Of a stretch of 64,000 nucleotides of DNA, positions 61,483 through 64,000 are shown in pieces. Positions within the stretch are counted from its first letter, which is position 1. Each line of letters starts with the position of its first letter. The stretch is taken from contig NZ_JAMBOR010000003.1 in NCBI RefSeq assembly GCF_023715845.1, positions 62,001-126,000 on the forward strand. The letters are read 5' to 3'. A program made the position numbers and the translations under genes. This stretch comes from Fictibacillus phosphorivorans. Its GTDB lineage: Bacteria; Bacillota; Bacilli; Bacillales; Fictibacillaceae. A model generated the notes under the pieces. The model searched no databases. It had not been told where the DNA came from and worked only from the letters and a program-made list of their open reading frames with translations.

Positions 61483-62533
61483 AGCATTATGGATGAGGAA
61501 TCAAAAGCTGGCAGGTCCGGCAGTCTGGGCCGTCTACCTTTCTCTATTTTTCTTTCTGCCCTTCTTCTTTTATGGAGAGGCACAGAGTTTTCAAAGACAA
61601 ATAGACGAATTCCATGTCAACATATCGCAATTACCATTTAGTTTCCATGGGGCTCAAATTGCCTTGTTTTTGACTCTAATACTCGTAGGATTCGCAACTT
61701 TGCTTATCGGATCAGAAAGGACTACACATTCTACTGATTTGACATTTTCACTGCCTTTTAAAAGAAAGGATATTTTTCTATCAAAGTGGATGTTTGGAGT
61801 CGTGCATATCACTACAGGTCTTTTAGTGAATTTATTATTAAGTATGCTTATTGTTAAGTTTACGATTCTCAATGAAGTTGCAGATGCCTCCTTTTTACTG
61901 CAATTCATGATTTTGGTCATCCCGTTTTCTATCGCTATATTCACTTTCAGCATGTTCATTGGAACGATTGCCGGGAGTATGGTGTCCCAGTTTATCTTAA
62001 GTTGTATTTTCTTATTTTTCCCGCTTGGATTCATTTCTCTAATTGCGACTTTCTTGGTCGTTCATGGAATGGATTTAAACATGTTGAATGTTTTTGAAAA
62101 CAGATTATTCCATACATTCGAAGATTTAGTCATATCGGTTACTCTTCCTCTACCTATTTTCGACTTCGCCTATTATACGGATGTCTCTAATGATCCATCA
62201 GGTTTAGGTTATACAAGAGTGCCAAGTTATTTAGTTCTACTTTCTCCCCTTATTTATTTTGCGGTAACTTTTCCGCTTGGAATCTGGTTTTATAGCTGTA
62301 CGAAGAATGAAAACAATGGCAGATTGCTTGTTTTTGAAAAAGGAAAGGGTTTCTTCAGCTTTGGTGTCATCCTTTGCTTCGCTCTTACGTTTGGTATGAT
62401 CGGCGGAGGGATATTCGATTCTTATGATAACCCGTCTTTAATTACTTATTATCTTTTTGCATTGATCGGCGGGGTTCTAAGTTACTTCGCGTTAAGGCAG
62501 ATCATGAATATTCGATTAAGTTTAAGAAAATAA
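61472..62533 (+). CDS. ABC transporter permease (YtrC/D-like)
   Basis: A 353-residue membrane protein with about six to seven hydrophobic segments and short loops. LIGSERTTHSTDLTFSLPFKR followed by KDIFLSKWMFG (about 69-99) is the ABC-2 cytoplasmic coupling region. AGGAGGAG precedes the ATG, which overlaps the ATPase gene by 11 bases. Substrate unknown; relatives are induced by lipid II-targeting antibiotics. Confidence 0.85.
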   Translation: MFHKALWMRNQKLAGPAVWAVYLSLFFFLPFFFYGEAQSFQRQIDEFHVNISQLPFSFHGAQIALFLTLILVGFATLLIGSERTTHSTDLTFSLPFKRKDIFLSKWMFGVVHITTGLLVNLLLSMLIVKFTILNEVADASFLLQFMILVIPFSIAIFTFSMFIGTIAGSMVSQFILSCIFLFFPLGFISLIATFLVVHGMDLNMLNVFENRLFHTFEDLVISVTLPLPIFDFAYYTDVSNDPSGLGYTRVPSYLVLLSPLIYFAVTFPLGIWFYSCTKNENNGRLLVFEKGKGFFSFGVILCFALTFGMIGGGIFDSYDNPSLITYYLFALIGGVLSYFALRQIMNIRLSLRK

Positions 62534-62537
62534 ACAT

Positions 62538-62565
62538 GGAGCGGATCAACTTCCGCTCCTTTTTT
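62538..62565 (+). terminator. Terminator of the GntR-ABC operon
   Basis: Stem GGAGCGGA / TCCGCTCC with a six-base loop and TTTTTTG after it. Confidence 0.93.
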
Positions 62566-62572
62566 GTTGAAA

Positions 62573-62606
62573 TAAAAAAGCTAGATCGACATGTTCGAAC
62601 TAGCCT
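62573..62606 (-). terminator. Terminator of the Cof-type phosphatase gene
   Basis: Imperfect stem GCTAGATCGA / TCGAACTAGC; the minus strand continues with TTTTTTATT. Confidence 0.8.
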
Positions 62607-62618
62607 CGTAACTTTACT

Positions 62619-63479
62619 TTATTTTGTTTCTAAAAATTTTTGAATGGCAAACGCTACTCCGCTTTCGTCATTCTCTTTTGTAACAAATGCAGATATTTGT
62701 TTCACTTCATCAACTGCGTTCCCCATCGCAACAGGAAAACCTGCGACCTCAAGCATCGAAACATCGTTGTAATTATCCCCGATTGCCATTGTATGTTCCA
62801 ATGGAATTCCTTTTATTTCTGCAAATCTTTTAAGAGCTACCCCTTTTTGTGCTTCACTGTTAGTAATCTCTAAGTTATTCTCCGCTGATGAACTGACTGC
62901 TAATTCATCCAGGGCTTGAAGATGCTGGAACGCTCGCTGCAATTTAGCCGTGTCACTTGAAAATGCAAGAAATTTATAGACTTCTATACCCTCTTGATCT
63001 AGTAGTTTTTCAAAGTCTCCTACTACACTTACAAGTCCTAAACGAAAACGGCGCAAAGCTGCCTTTTGTATATCATCATCCGTTGCTTCTGGATTGGAAG
63101 TGATCACAATATCTTTCATAACTTCATAGGCTTTTTCACGATTATCCGTATACGTTCCCTTGCTAGTATAAAGTTCGTAATAGATATCCTCTTGATCTAA
63201 AATACGTTTGATCTCTTCGTATTGCGAGTACGCTAGAGGTGCCGAAGAAAGAATTTCCCATTCAGCAGACCTGATTTCTGCTCCATTTACACAGATAAGA
63301 GGCAGATGCAATTCTGCATCCTCTAATGTATGTCTTGCTTCATCATAGGAACGCCCTGTTGCGATTACTACATGATGTCCATCTTTCACCGCTTGGGAAA
63401 TGACCTGACTGTTTTCTTTTGTTACTTTTAACTGTCTGTTAACCAGTGTTCCATCCATATCTATTGCGATTAATTTCAT
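62619..63479 (-). CDS. Cof-type HAD-IIB phosphatase
   Basis: A 286-residue HAD phosphatase. Motif I is LIAIDMDGTLVN (about 3-14), motif II VVIATGRSYDEARHT (about 37-51), motif III is the Lys in AQKGVALKRF, and motif IV is TMAIGDNYNDVSMLEVAG (about 230-247). The C2-type cap lies between. These enzymes act on sugar phosphates or flavin and pyridoxal phosphates; the substrate is not certain. ATG 63479 is six bases after AAAGGATG; the upstream ATG overlaps that site. Confidence 0.92.
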   Translation of the reverse strand: MKLIAIDMDGTLVNRQLKVTKENSQVISQAVKDGHHVVIATGRSYDEARHTLEDAELHLPLICVNGAEIRSAEWEILSSAPLAYSQYEEIKRILDQEDIYYELYTSKGTYTDNREKAYEVMKDIVITSNPEATDDDIQKAALRRFRLGLVSVVGDFEKLLDQEGIEVYKFLAFSSDTAKLQRAFQHLQALDELAVSSSAENNLEITNSEAQKGVALKRFAEIKGIPLEHTMAIGDNYNDVSMLEVAGFPVAMGNAVDEVKQISAFVTKENDESGVAFAIQKFLETK

Positions 63480-63560
63480 TAAACCCATCCTTTATGCTTA
63501 ATCCATTAGTAAGTTTACCCATAAGTAAAATGTTTCAAATCACGTTATGTTTTATAAATA

Positions 63561-63583
63561 AAAAAAAGAGCTCTGGAAGCTCC
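63561..63583 (-). terminator. Terminator of the 44-aa membrane peptide gene
   Basis: On the minus strand GGGGAGCT-TCCAG-AGCTC followed by eight T residues. Confidence 0.75.
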
Positions 63584-63601
63584 CCTTAAAAACTTTTCCT
63601 A

Positions 63602-63736
63602 TTAATCTTTGTAGATAAATGATTGTACCATATCCGTTAAAGCGTGAAAAATTTCAACGGCTTGGAATGATAATACTGAAAGGGCTGAGATCGAGAATAG
63701 ACCTATAAGTATAAATCGAAATAAATGAGGCAACAT
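63602..63736 (-). CDS. Small membrane peptide of 44 residues
   Basis: The frame reads MLPHLFRFILIGLFSISALS and continues with VLSFQAVEIFHALTDMVQS to IYKD. One hydrophobic segment (about 5-25) is followed by an amphipathic helix. The ATG at 63736 has a perfect GGAGGAG site, and a terminator follows the stop, so it is probably a real gene. I do not recognise a family. Confidence 0.65.
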   Translation of the reverse strand: MLPHLFRFILIGLFSISALSVLSFQAVEIFHALTDMVQSFIYKD

Positions 63737-63828
63737 TAATCTCCTCCTTTACTTGTGATTATACGCCCATCTCTTTCAAAAAACAATTCATAAGGTTAAT
63801 TATTAAAAAAGTAAATTATGACATTTCT

Positions 63829-64000
63829 CTACAAAAATGTATAACCGTACAGAACTAAGATGGAAGCCAATACAACGATAATCACGTTGAGATTTAGCCA
63901 TGCAGCAATAAAGGCTGCTGCTGCTCCTATGACCCCATACAAGATTGAATCAGGATGAATTGTCAGTACACCTGGAAAAATGAGCGCTCCTAAGATAGCA
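63829..64000 (-). CDS. azlD: AzlD-family branched-chain amino acid transport protein (C-terminal part)
   Basis: The last 57 residues are visible and the gene continues beyond the window. ALIFPGVLTIHPDSILYG, then GAAAAFIAAWLNLNVIIVVL and LYGYTFL, match the C-terminal two helices of AzlD. AzlD is the small subunit that pairs with AzlC for export of branched-chain amino acids; azlC would be expected just upstream, outside the window. Confidence 0.75.
   Translation of the reverse strand, partial: AILGALIFPGVLTIHPDSILYGVIGAAAAFIAAWLNLNVIIVVLASILVLYGYTFL

Overview
The window is a low-GC Firmicute chromosome segment from an endospore-forming, motile member of the Bacillaceae (Bacillus or Fictibacillus type; genus inferred, not proven). 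Evidence includes strong AGGAGG ribosome binding sites with frequent TTG and GTG starts, a hut operon with hutP, a Spo0E-like phosphatase, SpoIIP, a GerAB-type permease, motAB, a YtzI-like peptide and a ydaO-type c-di-AMP riboswitch. I see no rRNA, tRNA, prophage, transposase or CRISPR. Most of it is ordinary core and accessory chromosome; the unexplained material is mainly in the intergenic spaces.

Layout. 1-7 kb: HU (cut by the window edge), an SDR dehydrogenase, an MFS pump, and a SNF2 helicase coupled to a partner that has lost its SWIM zinc finger. 7-11 kb: a 51-aa Spo0E-like peptide, a secreted 3D-domain wall protein behind a WalR-like box, undecaprenyl-diphosphatase and a RimK-type ATP-grasp ligase. 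11-18 kb: AlkA, a nitroreductase and azoreductase, a DJ-1-like protein without the nucleophile cysteine, small unknown proteins, a PAP2 phosphatase, an Sm-like protein with a Pro-Tyr tail, WrbA and a TVP38 protein. 18-28 kb: a zinc/cadmium ATPase with its ArsR repressor, DUF418, an SGNH hydrolase fused in operon with an ABC exporter, a chemoreceptor behind a SigD-like promoter, and TerC. 28-34 kb: a very cysteine-rich 63-aa peptide, membrane proteins, an acyltransferase and a secreted subtilase.

34-41 kb: the histidine-utilisation operon hutP-hutH-hutU-hutI-hutG followed by an XRE regulator and lacking hutM. It has a promoter overlapped by a consensus CcpA cre site and a HutP-responsive antiterminator between hutP and hutH. 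41-48 kb: an orphan GerAB permease, ktrA under a c-di-AMP riboswitch, a second uppP, cardiolipin synthase, SpoIIP. 48-56 kb: MarR, an ArsR-type regulator coupled to an MFS exporter, an epimerase, a coiled-coil protein, a phosphoglycerate-mutase-like phosphatase, a CAP-domain secreted protein, a PAS histidine kinase with a Spo0A box upstream, and a TlpA-like thioredoxin. 56-64 kb: motAB with a SigD promoter, an M48 protease, two HAD phosphatases, a GntR-controlled ABC transporter, a 44-aa membrane peptide and the end of azlD.

The strongest unexplained signals are non-coding. (1) A dispersed element of which two copies are each 146 bp, with a hairpin-like head followed by six CGCTCA units in exactly the same 20-20-20-21-20 phasing; two shorter copies lie elsewhere, one inside the hut operon. 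(2) A separate five-unit array with an exact 21-bp period at 46267. (3) A ~130-bp GC-rich structured repeat at 51295 and a degenerate relative at 27500. (4) A candidate SigK-like small RNA gene at 51476-51625.
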